From CAZAPG01 sp964486935 (GTDB taxonomy: Bacteria; Chloroflexota; Anaerolineae; 4572-78; J111), in assembly GCA_964486935.1 (NCBI GenBank), contig CAZAPG010000014.1:1-64000 (forward strand): 64,000 bases of DNA, in the 5' to 3' direction. The position numbers were made by a program, and so were the translations under genes. A model generated the notes under the pieces. The model had not been told where the DNA came from. It searched no databases and saw only the letters and a list, made by a program, of their open reading frames with translations. Each line of letters opens with the position of its first letter. Position 1 is the stretch's first letter. Of this stretch, positions 1 through 8,732 are shown piece by piece.

Positions 1-2
1 AC

Positions 3-839
3 GAAACCATTTTGTCGGTGCCGCTTCAGGTGGGTAAACGGGTAATGGGCACTCTGAGTATCAGCAAGCGCGTATCCGGCGAGTTTACCCGCCATCACGA
101 CCGGCTGCTGCGAATGCTGGCCGACTATGCCGCCATTGCCATCCACAACATTCAGCTTTTGCACCAGCTTCACCTCACCAAAGAGCGCGAGAAACAGCAA
201 ATCAGGGGGGTGTTTGAGCGATATGTCTCCCCATCGGTGGTTGAGCAGGTATTGGGGCAGCCGGGGCGGGTTAGCCTGGGGGGGACGCGTCAAACCGTTA
301 CCGTACTGTTTGCCGATGTGCGCGGCTTTAGCACCTTTAGCGCCAACACCTCGCCGGAAATTCTGGTTGAATTGTTAAACAAATATTTGCAGGTGGCCGC
401 CGAGGCAGTATTGACCCAGGAAGGTACGCTTGATAAATTTATGGGCGATGCGGTGATGGCTTTTTTCAACGCGCCGCTGCCCCAGGCCGACCATTCCATT
501 CGGGCGGTGCGGGCGGCCTGGACGCTGCGCCGCGCTGTCAAGCAATTGCATCAGAGTTTGCCAGAGCCGTATCGGTTAAATTTTGGGGTTGGGGTTGGCG
601 TTGGCGAGGCGGTGGTCGGCAATATTGGCACGGCTCAAATGATGAACTATACCATCATTGGCGATTCGGTAAACAAAGTGAAGCGGTTGCAAGAAAATGC
701 CAAAGGCGGCCAGATATTAATTAATCAGGAAACTTTCCATCTGGTGCAGGCTTATATTGAAGCCAAACCGGTAGGCAACATGACGCTTAAAGGGCAAAGC
801 CAGCCCGAACCGGTGTATGAAGTGTTGGATATAACCTGA
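3..839 (+). CDS. GAF domain-class III adenylate/guanylate cyclase, 5' end missing
   Basis: C-terminal part of a signalling protein that makes a cyclic nucleotide; the reading frame is open at the left edge, so the start lies outside the window. The first ~45 residues are the end of a GAF domain (ALADYAAIAIHN-type helix), followed by a short coiled segment and a class III nucleotidyl cyclase domain. Catalytic features are intact: first metal Asp in LFADVRGF, second metal Asp in DKFMGDAVMAFF with the base-contacting Lys before it, and the transition-state Asn and Arg in the SVNKVKRLQ helix. The fold predicts a soluble homodimer. Whether the product is cAMP or cGMP cannot be settled by eye. A strong hairpin with a T-run follows the stop. 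Confidence 0.9.
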   Translation, partial: ETILSVPLQVGKRVMGTLSISKRVSGEFTRHHDRLLRMLADYAAIAIHNIQLLHQLHLTKEREKQQIRGVFERYVSPSVVEQVLGQPGRVSLGGTRQTVTVLFADVRGFSTFSANTSPEILVELLNKYLQVAAEAVLTQEGTLDKFMGDAVMAFFNAPLPQADHSIRAVRAAWTLRRAVKQLHQSLPEPYRLNFGVGVGVGEAVVGNIGTAQMMNYTIIGDSVNKVKRLQENAKGGQILINQETFHLVQAYIEAKPVGNMTLKGQSQPEPVYEVLDIT

Positions 840-872
840 AAAGCCGTGGCAATAGTTGAAAAAAATGTTGCG

Positions 873-909
873 TCGGGGTTTAGGCTGCGTGTTTAAACCC
901 CGATTTTTG
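873..909 (+). terminator. Intrinsic terminator after the cyclase gene
   Basis: A 10-bp perfect stem (TCGGGGTTTA at 873-882 with TAAACCCCGA at 894-903) is followed by TTTTTGTT. It lies 33 bp after the cyclase stop on the same strand. Confidence 0.8.
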
Positions 910-1066
910 TTGCCTGGCGCGTAATGTTAATTGTAATGTTTGGCTGATAAACTGAAATTACCTGGAATATATCCAGGATTAAGAAAAAATCACAGATTAT
1001 GGGGTTCAATCAGGGTTGAGTGGGGGGCAATTACCTGACAGTTAGTAACTGGGAGGATTAAGCAAA

Positions 1067-1273
1067 ATGACGGGAAGTAATCTAAAAACAGTAAAACTAG
1101 ACAGTGTTACCCAGGAAATATCGCAATTGCTTACAACTTGCCGGTCTAGCGGCAAGCGGGTAACAACCGACTCCTGGCAGCAAATTAGCGTTTCAGAAGA
1201 TGAGGCTATCTGGTGGAAATGCCCGGAGTGCAAAGGCTGGCACATTGTGGTGATGCATCGTAAAGGTAGCTAG
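1067..1273 (+). CDS. Small hypothetical protein with CPEC motif
   Basis: 68-residue soluble protein of unknown function. A good ribosome site (GGGAGG, 14 bases before the ATG) supports it as a real gene. The C-terminal half carries KCPECKGWHIVVMH, a Cys-x2-Cys pair followed by two His, which could hold a zinc ion; the N-terminal half is Ser/Thr-rich and polar. It stands alone between the cyclase terminator and a convergent lipoprotein gene whose stop is 9 bp away. I do not recognise the family. Confidence 0.6.
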   Translation: MTGSNLKTVKLDSVTQEISQLLTTCRSSGKRVTTDSWQQISVSEDEAIWWKCPECKGWHIVVMHRKGS

Positions 1274-1282
1274 AAAATTTTA

Positions 1283-2047
1283 TTATGGTAAAGGTCTGGT
1301 TGCCTGAAACACCACTTCCCACGAGTAATGCCCCCCGCAAAAATAAGAGTCGTGTTGACGCTTCCACTCGCAATCGGCTTCATTGGCGCAATAGCCGGCC
1401 GCAATCATTTGCTCATTGGGGATGGTTGTCATAAATGAACTGAAGGGAAAGCTCACCTCGCTGGTGTAAACCTTGTCATTAAAAGCATTTTGCTTGACAA
1501 CCATCTCCATTGTGTTTGACCACAAATCAATTTCTGCTTTGCCGACCCCTTTTGTGCCGGTAACGGTTTCCACGTTGTTCCAGCTATCGCCCACCACAAT
1601 CCCATCGAGCGGCTTGCCGTTGACATCCAGCACCGTAATAAAAATGGTGTGCATCCCTTTGGCGCAGCCGCTGTTGAGCGCCAGCGGCCACAATCGCCAC
1701 GAGGCAATGCGAAAATCTGTTGCTGCGGCGGGCGTGTCTGTGGCCACGGGAGTCGGCGGGTCAGGCGGCGCTATATTGGGCGCAGGCGTATTGGTTGGGG
1801 CAGCTGTGGGCGTAGCCGTTAGCGTGGGCGTATCTGTGGGGGAAAGTGTGTTGGTGGGCGTTGGCGTGGGGGTTGGGGTTGGCGTATGGGTTGGAGTGAG
1901 GGTATTGGTGGCGGTTGCCGTAGGAATGGCTGTGGGCGTTTTGGTTGGCGTGGGCGTGAGTGTGGGCAGCGCCTCGGCCAGCGCGCCGCCGCAGCCGGCC
2001 AGCAGGGTTAAACAAAAACAGAGGCATATCCAGCGAAGGTAATTCAT
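1283..2047 (-). CDS. Thr/Pro-linker lipoprotein with Ig-like C-terminal domain
   Basis: Surface lipoprotein of 254 residues. The chosen ATG gives a standard lipoprotein signal (MNYLRW, a hydrophobic stretch, lipobox LLAGC); the frame stays open 23 codons further upstream but those residues would not make a signal peptide. About 80 residues of PT/TPT repeats form an extended wall-spanning linker, typical of Chloroflexota. The remaining ~130 residues contain LDVNGKPLDGIVVGDSW, resembling carboxypeptidase-regulatory-like Ig folds, and four Cys that may form disulphides. No catalytic motif is visible; display or ligand binding is the most that can be said. Confidence 0.75.
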   Translation of the reverse strand: MNYLRWICLCFCLTLLAGCGGALAEALPTLTPTPTKTPTAIPTATATNTLTPTHTPTPTPTPTPTNTLSPTDTPTLTATPTAAPTNTPAPNIAPPDPPTPVATDTPAAATDFRIASWRLWPLALNSGCAKGMHTIFITVLDVNGKPLDGIVVGDSWNNVETVTGTKGVGKAEIDLWSNTMEMVVKQNAFNDKVYTSEVSFPFSSFMTTIPNEQMIAAGYCANEADCEWKRQHDSYFCGGHYSWEVVFQATRPLP

Positions 2048-2114
2048 AAGGTCATAATTATAGACTCTTTCAATTTGACGCAAAATTAGCCCAAACCAAT
2101 TTAACCCACAAATC

Positions 2115-2164
2115 ACGAGCCGCCCATCGCCAAATAATCTATTTTAAGGCGATGGGCGGCTCGT
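2115..2164 (-). terminator. Long perfect hairpin at the end of the gcv operon
   Basis: A 17-bp perfect stem (2115-2131 with 2148-2164, arms containing CGAGCCGCCCATCGCC) and a 16-nt loop begins 26 bp after the gcvP stop. The T-run is weak on the minus strand and slightly better on the plus strand (TTTTGT), so it may act as a terminator or as a 3' stabilising hairpin. Confidence 0.65.
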
Positions 2165-2190
2165 TTTGTGCGGATAGATGGAACCCGGCG

Positions 2191-5127
2191 TCAAGCGTAC
2201 GCTTCAACCGGAATACAGGCGCAAACCAGATGCCGGTCGCCGTACACGTTATCAATGCGCGAGACAAACGGCCAGAATTTCGACTCGCGCACCCACGGCG
2301 CAGGGAAGGCGGCCTGCTCGCGGGAGTAGGGGCGGTCCCAGTTGTCGGCAGCAATTACCTCGGCGGTGTGGGGAGCGTGTCTCAGCGGGCTGTCTGCGGC
2401 GACAATTTCGCCCCGTTCAATCGTCCGAATCTCCTCGCGGATGGCGATGAGCGCCTCGCAAAAGCGGTCAAGCTCTTCTTTTGACTCGCTTTCGGTTGGT
2501 TCAATCATTAGCGTGCCGGCCACCGGAAACGACATAGTAGGGGCGTGAAAACCGTAATCCATCAACCGTTTGGCTACGTCCTCGGCTTCAATGCCTGCCT
2601 CGTGTTTGAAGTGTCGCAAATCAATAATGCACTCGTGGGCCACGCGCCCGTTAGCCCCCTTGTACAACACCGGATAATGCGGCTCCAGCCGGGCGGCAAT
2701 GTAGTTGGCGTTGAGGATGGCAATTTTGCTGGCCTGGGTCAACCCCTCGGCGCCCATCATAGCGATGTAGGCGTAGCTAATGGGCAAGATGCTGGGGCTG
2801 CCCCACGGCGCCGCCGAAACTGCGCCCACCCCCTGCTGGCCGCCAACGCCCGGTACCACCGGATGGCCCGGCAAAAACGGGGCCAGGTGCCGGGCCGCGC
2901 AAATAGGCCCCATCCCCGGCCCGCCGCCGCCGTGCGGAATGCAGAAGGTTTTGTGCAAATTCAGGTGACACACGTCGGCTCCGTAATCGCCGGGGCGGCA
3001 CAGCCCCACCTGGGCGTTCAGATTGGCCCCATCCAGATAAACTTGGCCGCCGCAATCGTGCACAATCTGGCAAATTTCTTTGATGGCCGCTTCAAACACT
3101 CCGTGGGTAGAGGGGTATGTCACCATCAAGGCCGACAGATTATCCCGGTGCTGTTGGGCTTTTTGGCGCAGGTCGGGCAGGTCGATGTTGCCGTCGTCAT
3201 CGCATTTGACCACAACCACGTCCATACCGGCCATTACGGCGCTGGCCGGATTGGTGCCATGCGCCGAGCTGGGAATCAGGCAGATGTTGCGGTGGTCGTC
3301 GCCGCGGGCGTGGTGGTAGGCGCGAATGGTCAGCAGGCCGGCGTACTCGCCCTGCGAGCCGGCGTTGGGCTGCAACGATACGGCGGCAAAGCCGGTAATT
3401 TCGGCCAGCCACGCTTCCAGATTTTCAAATAACCCCCGATACCCCTGGGCCTGCTCCAGCGGCGCAAAGGGGTGCAGGTGGGCGAATTCGGGCCAGGTAA
3501 CGGGCAGCATCTCGGTGGTGGCGTTGAGCTTCATGGTGCAGGACCCCAGCGGAATCATCGAGAAGGCCAGCGACAGGTCGCGGGCTTGCAGCCGGTGGAT
3601 ATAGCGCAGCATTTCGGTTTCTGAGTGGTAGCTGTGAAATACGGGGTGCGTCAAAAAATCGGATTGGCGCCGGTGCGGGGCGGGGTAGCCCAGTTCGACT
3701 TTTCCGGCCAGGGTTTCAATATTTACCTGGCCGGAGGCGTCGCCAAAAATTTGCAAAAGCTGGCGCAGCTCCTCCATCGTGGCGGCCTCATCCAGCGAGA
3801 CGCCCACCGCGCCGTCATCATAAATTCGCAGGTTAATGTGGGCGGCCAGGGCGGCGTCAACAAGCTGCTGTTGAGTGCGCGGCCCGCCGCTGATTTTGAG
3901 CGTGTCGAACACCGGCGCGTTGCCCAGGGTGTAGCCCAACTGTTTTAATCCGGCGGCTAATGCGCCGGTCAGCAATTTGACCCGCCGGGCGATGTTGGCT
4001 AACCCCTCTGGCCCGTGATAAACCGCGTACATAGAGGCCATCACCGCCAGCAGCACCTGGGCGGTGCAAATGTTGCTGGTGGCCTTATCGCGGCGGATGT
4101 GCTGCTCGCGGGTTTGCAGCGCCAGCCGCAGGGCCGGTTTGCCGGTAACATCCTGAGAAACGCCTACCAGCCGGCCCGGCATCAGCCGCTTGTGCTCATC
4201 TCTGGTAGACATGAAGGCGGCGTGCGGGCCGCCGTAGCCCATCGGCACGCCAAAGCGCTGGCTGTTGCCAATGGCAACATCGGCCCCAAACTCGCCGGGG
4301 GGGCGCAGCAGGGTCAGCGCCAGCAGGTCGGTGGCGACTACCACCAGCGCGCCGGCCCGGTGGGCCTGCTCCGCAAAGGACTCGTAATCAACAATCGAGC
4401 CGTCGGTGGCGGGGTATTGCACCAGCGCGCCAAAGGTCTCGTGGTTAAAATCATAGGTTTGGTGGTTGCCCACAACAATGTGGTAGCCCAGCGGTTCGGC
4501 CCGGGTTTTGATAAGCTGGATGGTTTGAGGGTGGCACAGCTCAGACACAAAGAAGGTGTTGGCGTTTGAGCTGCGCGGCTGCGCCCGCTTGCACAGGGTC
4601 ATGGCTTCGGCGGCGGCGGTGCCTTCATCCAATAGCGAGGCGTTGGCAATTTCCAGGCCGGTTAGCTCCATCACCATTGTTTGAAAATTGAGCAGGGCTT
4701 CCAGCCGGCCCTGGGCAATTTCGGCCTGGTAGGGGGTGTACTGGGTGTACCAGCCGGGATTCTCTAAAATATTGCGCTGAATCACCGGCGGAACCAGGCA
4801 ATTATAGTAACCCATGCCAATAAACGAGCGATGGATTTTGTTTTGGCCGGCCAGGTGGCGCATGTCGGCCAGCACCTCCGACTCGCTGCGGGGTTGGGGC
4901 AGGTTGAGCGACTGCCTGAAGCGAATGCCCTGGGGCACGGTCTGGTCTATCAACTCGTCCAGCGTATCGACGCCCAGTATTTGCAGCATTTGCTCTACAG
5001 CAGGCCCTTTGGGGCCAAGGTGGCGGCTGGCAAAATGGTCTAATGGTTTTAATAGATTATCAACCGGCCTGTTGCCGTTGGTTGAGGTTGCTTGTTCTTG
5101 GTTTATGATTGGGGCCAGGTGACTCAT
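2191..5127 (-). CDS. gcvP: Glycine dehydrogenase (decarboxylating), P-protein
   Basis: The PLP enzyme of the glycine cleavage system: decarboxylates glycine and passes the aminomethyl group to the lipoyl arm of GcvH. At 978 residues it is the full-length single-chain form, with two homologous halves, not the split gcvPA/gcvPB form common in Firmicutes. The N-terminal signature DHFASRHLGP and the PLP-lysine loop NLHKTFCIPHGGGGPG (Lys about residue 726) are present. The start has a strong ribosome site (AAGGAG). It is the third gene after gcvT and gcvH, 42 bp after gcvH, and shares their glycine riboswitch. Confidence 0.97.
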   Translation of the reverse strand: MSHLAPIINQEQATSTNGNRPVDNLLKPLDHFASRHLGPKGPAVEQMLQILGVDTLDELIDQTVPQGIRFRQSLNLPQPRSESEVLADMRHLAGQNKIHRSFIGMGYYNCLVPPVIQRNILENPGWYTQYTPYQAEIAQGRLEALLNFQTMVMELTGLEIANASLLDEGTAAAEAMTLCKRAQPRSSNANTFFVSELCHPQTIQLIKTRAEPLGYHIVVGNHQTYDFNHETFGALVQYPATDGSIVDYESFAEQAHRAGALVVVATDLLALTLLRPPGEFGADVAIGNSQRFGVPMGYGGPHAAFMSTRDEHKRLMPGRLVGVSQDVTGKPALRLALQTREQHIRRDKATSNICTAQVLLAVMASMYAVYHGPEGLANIARRVKLLTGALAAGLKQLGYTLGNAPVFDTLKISGGPRTQQQLVDAALAAHINLRIYDDGAVGVSLDEAATMEELRQLLQIFGDASGQVNIETLAGKVELGYPAPHRRQSDFLTHPVFHSYHSETEMLRYIHRLQARDLSLAFSMIPLGSCTMKLNATTEMLPVTWPEFAHLHPFAPLEQAQGYRGLFENLEAWLAEITGFAAVSLQPNAGSQGEYAGLLTIRAYHHARGDDHRNICLIPSSAHGTNPASAVMAGMDVVVVKCDDDGNIDLPDLRQKAQQHRDNLSALMVTYPSTHGVFEAAIKEICQIVHDCGGQVYLDGANLNAQVGLCRPGDYGADVCHLNLHKTFCIPHGGGGPGMGPICAARHLAPFLPGHPVVPGVGGQQGVGAVSAAPWGSPSILPISYAYIAMMGAEGLTQASKIAILNANYIAARLEPHYPVLYKGANGRVAHECIIDLRHFKHEAGIEAEDVAKRLMDYGFHAPTMSFPVAGTLMIEPTESESKEELDRFCEALIAIREEIRTIERGEIVAADSPLRHAPHTAEVIAADNWDRPYSREQAAFPAPWVRESKFWPFVSRIDNVYGDRHLVCACIPVEAYA

Positions 5128-5169
5128 ACGCAGCTCCTTTTTTAGGCTGTGCTTCGCGTGGCGGCGCGA

Positions 5170-5556
5170 TTAGCCTTCGTCTTCTGCAACTTTTTGATAA
5201 TCAGCGCCGGATAGCAGGCTATCCCATTGGCCGGGGTCGGATGGTTTGATTTTAATCATCCAGCCCTGGCCGTAGGGGTCGTCATTGACTATTTCCGGCT
5301 GGTCTTCTAAAACCTCGTTGATTTCAACAACTTCGCCGCTCATGGGCATGTACAAATCGCTGGCGGCTTTAACGGACTCGACCACGCCAAAAACCTCGCC
5401 TTTTTCAAGGGCGCTGCCTACCTCGGGTAGTTCAACGTAAACAACGTCGCTCAGGCTGTCTTGAGCGTGGTCGGTAATGCCGCAGACGATTAAATCTCCT
5501 TCCTGGCGCGCCCATTCGTGGGTGTCTTGATATTTTGCATTGGGGTCAAGTTTCAT
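5170..5556 (-). CDS. gcvH: Glycine cleavage system H protein
   Basis: Lipoyl carrier of the glycine cleavage system, shuttling the aminomethyl group between GcvP, GcvT and dihydrolipoamide dehydrogenase. 128 residues, normal length, with the lipoylation motif ESVKAASDLYMP (Lys63) in the hairpin turn and the N-terminal HEWA motif. Strong ribosome site AAAGGAG. It sits between gcvT and gcvP with gaps of about 43 bp on each side, as in many bacteria. No lipoate ligase or L-protein (lpd) gene is in the window, so these must be elsewhere. Confidence 0.97.
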   Translation of the reverse strand: MKLDPNAKYQDTHEWARQEGDLIVCGITDHAQDSLSDVVYVELPEVGSALEKGEVFGVVESVKAASDLYMPMSGEVVEINEVLEDQPEIVNDDPYGQGWMIKIKPSDPGQWDSLLSGADYQKVAEDEG

Positions 5557-5599
5557 TGGTCAAAGCTCCTTTCTTTTGGCAAACAGTTTTGCGTTTTTT

Positions 5600-6712
5600 T
5601 TATTTTCGATAAGCCGGCGTATAAAATGGCCGTTTAACAATAACGGCGGCTTTGGGCTTGTCCCTGATAATAATTTGAATTTCTGTGCCTGCCGAGGCGT
5701 GCTGGGGCGGCACAAAGGCGTGGCCGCAGTATTTATTAACCGTGGGGGCATAAAGACCCGTAACCACCGCGCCGATGGTCTGGCCGCCGGCGTTGGCGAC
5801 CGGGTAGCCCTGGCGGGGAACCGCTTTTTCGGTCATTTCAAAGCCGATGAGCTTTTTGCCCAGCCCAGCCTGTTTTTGTTTGAGCAGGGCCTCTTTGCCA
5901 ATAAAATCGGTTTCCAACTTGCAGGCCCAGCCCAGGTTGGCTTCCAGCGGGGTGGTATTGGCGTCAATCTCGTGGCCGTACAGGGGAAAGGATGGCTCAA
6001 AGCGCAGGCTGTCGCGGGCGGCCAGGCCCACCGGCTTCACCTCGATGCCGTTTTGACGGCCCGCGTTCAATATCAGCTCCCATATGTGGAGGGCCTTTTC
6101 GGCGGCAAAGAATAGCTCCACGCCATCTTCGCCGGTGTAGCCGGTGCGGCCAATAATCACCCCGACGCCGTCAATTTTTGTTTCCACGGCGGTAAAGCGG
6201 GGCAGATTGGGCAGGCTGGCTGAAACAAGGGGAGTCAACAACTCAATGGCTTTGGGGCCTTGCAGGGCCAGCATGTAGGTGTCGTTTGACACATCCTCAA
6301 GGGTTACGTTATAACCGCCGGCGTGGGCTTGCATCCACTGGTAATCTTTGGCGCGGTTATCGGCGTTGACCACCACAAACCAGCGCCCCGGCAGCTTGTA
6401 GATGAAAACATCATCAACAATACCGCCGCGCTCGTAACACATCAGGGCGTAGTGGGCCTCGTTTTCAGCCATCAGGCTAATATCCCACGTAACCAGCCGG
6501 TTGAGAAAAGCCTCGGCATCGGGGCCGGTGACAACAACCTGTCCCATATGGTCAATATCAAACAAACCGGCCGAGCGGCGCGTCAGATGGTGTTCCTCAA
6601 TGGGGCCGGTTGGGTATTGAACCGGCATTTCCCAGCCGGCAAAGGGAACCATCCGCGCTCCGTGGTCAACATGCCATTGATACAGCAAAGTTCGGTTTAG
6701 CGGCTCGCTCAT
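5600..6712 (-). CDS. gcvT: Aminomethyltransferase, glycine cleavage T-protein
   Basis: Transfers the methylene group from the aminomethyl-lipoyl arm of GcvH to tetrahydrofolate, releasing ammonia. 370 residues. The start MSEPLNRTLL was chosen because AAGGAG stands 9 bases upstream; the frame is open for 25 more codons, but that part runs into the terminator of the leader. Family features: HGARMVPFAGWEMPVQY near the N-terminus and the FDIDHMGQ segment with the folate-site Asp. First gene of gcvT-gcvH-gcvP. Confidence 0.96.
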   Translation of the reverse strand: MSEPLNRTLLYQWHVDHGARMVPFAGWEMPVQYPTGPIEEHHLTRRSAGLFDIDHMGQVVVTGPDAEAFLNRLVTWDISLMAENEAHYALMCYERGGIVDDVFIYKLPGRWFVVVNADNRAKDYQWMQAHAGGYNVTLEDVSNDTYMLALQGPKAIELLTPLVSASLPNLPRFTAVETKIDGVGVIIGRTGYTGEDGVELFFAAEKALHIWELILNAGRQNGIEVKPVGLAARDSLRFEPSFPLYGHEIDANTTPLEANLGWACKLETDFIGKEALLKQKQAGLGKKLIGFEMTEKAVPRQGYPVANAGGQTIGAVVTGLYAPTVNKYCGHAFVPPQHASAGTEIQIIIRDKPKAAVIVKRPFYTPAYRK

Positions 6713-6763
6713 TACAGCTATCTCCTTATGGGGCATTCTATCAGGCAATGGTAGCTTGCATTG

Positions 6764-6801
6764 AAAAAACAAAAACGGGCAACGCAAGAGCGTGCCCGTT
6801 T
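6764..6801 (-). terminator. Intrinsic terminator in the gcv leader
   Basis: On the minus strand AAACGGGCA pairs with TGCCCGTTT (6793-6801 with 6773-6781), extended by a 3-bp inner stem, followed by TTGTTTTTT. It directly abuts the 3' strand of the second aptamer's P1 helix and lies 50 bp before gcvT, which is the place of an expression platform. Confidence 0.8.
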
Positions 6802-7015
6802 ACTCTGTCCCAAACCTGAGAGATTGCCCTCCTCATCGAGGGGGTTGCCCCTTCGGTGCGATATCCCGGTCATCTATCAGGATGTCGACTCTCCAGAGTT
6901 GCTGTCAATGCAACGACCCCTTTGCCTGAGAGTTTCGGTAAAGAATTTGGCCGACCCTTCACCTTGCCCCTTCGGCGGCCTGCCGCACTCTGGCAAGCTC
7001 TCTCTCGTTGCACGT
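6802..7015 (-). promoter_or_regulatory. Tandem glycine riboswitch controlling gcvTHP
   Basis: Two consecutive glycine aptamers on the minus strand. Aptamer 1 (about 7010-6921) and aptamer 2 (about 6904-6802) both show the conserved GAGAG start, the CCGAAGGGGCAA core (6961-6976 and 6843-6858 region) and the CTCTCAGG or ACTCTCAGG 3' element; aptamer 2 closes with CTCTGGAGAG against GGACAGAG. The order aptamer-aptamer-terminator-gcvT fits the usual glycine-activated control of glycine cleavage. I could not identify a clear antiterminator pairing by eye, so the ON direction is from family knowledge. Confidence 0.95.
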
Positions 7016-7103
7016 TAACCAGCTTTTATGCAGTTACCTGTCAATCCGTACAAATATGCAGGCGGAAGGATAACACAAGCAAAACACTTTGTCAATTCGG
7101 ATT

Positions 7104-7221
7104 ATTTAGACGGGCGCGTCCCGGATTTTAGGAAATCGGGACAAACCAGGGGGGGATTCGGGGGGATACCCCCCGCGCCCCCCTGTGCTTTCCCAAATTT
7201 TGGGACGCACCCATTTAGACG
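7104..7221. mobile_element. MITE-like inverted-repeat element with direct repeats
   Basis: In the 400-bp gene-free region between the gcv leader and the kinase gene, 24-bp imperfect terminal inverted repeats (7112-7135 and 7189-7212, about 19 of 24 matching, containing GCGTCCC) enclose a G-run/C-run palindrome (7149-7183). The unit is bordered by identical 9-bp direct repeats ATTTAGACG at 7104-7112 and 7213-7221, like a target-site duplication. It encodes no protein. The bases 7222-7300 beside it hold nothing I recognise beyond a TATACT-like box. Confidence 0.5.
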
Positions 7222-7300
7222 TTTCAATTTAAGCGCAAAGGCAAAATATGTTATACTGGTTAACGGAAAAGGCCGGGCAAAAATTCGGGTTGTTAACCTT

Positions 7301-7328
7301 TTGTATTGAGTCAGTATCGTGTTATAAT
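7301..7328 (+). promoter_or_regulatory. Putative sigma70-type promoter of the kinase-FHA gene
   Basis: TTGTAT (7301-7306), 16-bp spacer, TATAAT (7323-7328), about 90 bp before the kinase ATG. Confidence 0.55.
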
Positions 7329-7423
7329 TGCACAAGGTAAGCAGCTTGATGCTCAAAGCAGAGATATTTACGCCGTAAAGAAAGATCCCTTAAGATTACG
7401 GCGCTTGTTCCTGGAGACTGTGC

Positions 7424-8641
7424 ATGGAAGACCTGGTTGGCCGTGTTTTTGGCGGTTATGAATTAAAAGATCATGTTGGCGCCGGTGGGGTTGCCAGTAT
7501 TTATAAAGGATTTGACGAAAGATTATCCCGTTGGGTCGCCATCAAAGTTGTCCCCATTCAGGCTTCGGGGGGCGCAACCGAAGAGACCATGCTGGCTCGC
7601 TTTCGGCTCGAGGCCCAGGCCATTGCCGCTCTCAGGCATCGCAATATTTTAACCATCTACGGCTATGGCGAAGAAGAAGGCTACGCCTATATTGTGATGG
7701 AATATGTGCCCGGCGGCTCTCTGAAAGACCGGATGGAAGAAGGCAAACCCTTTAATTGGGAAGACGCCCTGACCATCATCATCCCCGTGTCTCAGGCGCT
7801 GGCCTTTGCTCACGACCATAATATTATTCACCGCGATATCAAACCGGCTAACATTCTAATGCCCCAGGATGACTGGCCGCTGCTGGCCGATTTTGGCCTG
7901 GCCAAAATGGAACAGACCGCTCGCCCCAATTTGACTATGCCGGGCCAGGTGTTGGGAACAATGGCCTATGCCGCCCCGGAACAGATTCAAGAAGGCGAAA
8001 TTGACGCCCGTATTGATATTTACTCGGTGGGGATTGTGCTGTACGAATTGCTTACCGGCGAACTGCCCTTTGAAGGCGAAACCTCGTTTGATTTTTTGAT
8101 GGCCCGCCTGACCGAACCGCCTCGCCCGGTTAAACAGGCCAACCCCGATGTCCCGGATGTGTTTGTGCCTATTTTAGAAAAAGCCCTGGCCCAAAACCCC
8201 GCCGACCGCTACCAGACAATGGTCGAGTTCTCGCAAGATTTAATTGAGGCTCGCTACAAACTGCGGCGCGGCGAGGTGCAGGAAAAAACCTCGGTCATTG
8301 ATACCGACCGGCTTCAGGAAACAAAAGTCGGCCTCAAGCTGACCCGCAGCGGCGAGAAAATTATCAAAAGCGGCCAAACCGAACTGGTGGTGGGGCGCGC
8401 TCATAAAAAAAGCGCGCCAGATATTGATTTGGGGCCGTATGACGGGGCCAAAGCCGGCGTGTCGCGCCGCCACGCCCGTCTGCTGCGCGAAACTGGCAAA
8501 TGGTATTTAGAAGACCTGGACAGCACCAACGGTACCTTTCTCAACGGCGTTAAAATTGCCCCACACCAAAAAACAGCCGTTCACAAAGGCGATGTCATTC
8601 GCTTTGGCCAAATTGAACTGGAATTTGGCCTGGAGCAATAG
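7424..8641 (+). CDS. Ser/Thr protein kinase with C-terminal FHA domain
   Basis: Soluble Hanks-type kinase, 405 residues. Kinase domain about residues 8-270: glycine loop VGAGGVASIYKG, catalytic Lys in VAIKVV, HRDIKPANIL loop, DFGLAKME metal motif, and an APEQ motif. There is no transmembrane segment after it, unlike PknB; instead an FHA domain fills about residues 325-403 (GRAHKKSAPDIDLG, SRRHARL, DSTNGTFLNG), which binds phosphothreonine. The FHA may dock autophosphorylated kinase or substrates. A hairpin terminator follows about 40 bp downstream. Substrates are unknown. Confidence 0.93.
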   Translation: MEDLVGRVFGGYELKDHVGAGGVASIYKGFDERLSRWVAIKVVPIQASGGATEETMLARFRLEAQAIAALRHRNILTIYGYGEEEGYAYIVMEYVPGGSLKDRMEEGKPFNWEDALTIIIPVSQALAFAHDHNIIHRDIKPANILMPQDDWPLLADFGLAKMEQTARPNLTMPGQVLGTMAYAAPEQIQEGEIDARIDIYSVGIVLYELLTGELPFEGETSFDFLMARLTEPPRPVKQANPDVPDVFVPILEKALAQNPADRYQTMVEFSQDLIEARYKLRRGEVQEKTSVIDTDRLQETKVGLKLTRSGEKIIKSGQTELVVGRAHKKSAPDIDLGPYDGAKAGVSRRHARLLRETGKWYLEDLDSTNGTFLNGVKIAPHQKTAVHKGDVIRFGQIELEFGLEQ

Positions 8642-8680
8642 CTGTTATCCGGCAAACATCCTAATTCGGTAAACAACCAT

Positions 8681-8717
8681 GAGGAGTCGCCCTGAAAAGA
8701 CTCCTCGCTTTATTTTT
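8681..8717 (+). terminator. Intrinsic terminator after the kinase gene
   Basis: GAGGAGTC (8681-8688) pairs perfectly with GACTCCTC (8699-8706), followed by CTTTATTTTT. It overlaps the first ATG of the next open frame, which is one reason to prefer a later start for that gene. Confidence 0.7.
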
Positions 8718-8732
8718 GTAGAGGATGAGAAT

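Noticed and set aside
1760..1980. Possible minisatellite or CRISPR-like array
   Set aside because: The repetition is codon-level Pro/Thr repeats of a lipoprotein linker, without uniform repeats or spacers.
1473..2042. Plus-strand open frame of 189 residues rich in Val/Gly
   Set aside because: It is the antisense of the Thr/Pro linker of the lipoprotein gene; periodic codons keep all frames open.
7028..7356. Open frames of 93 and 84 residues on both strands in the 7.0-7.4 kb gap
   Set aside because: They run through the inverted-repeat element and the kinase promoter, have no ribosome site and no recognisable protein features.
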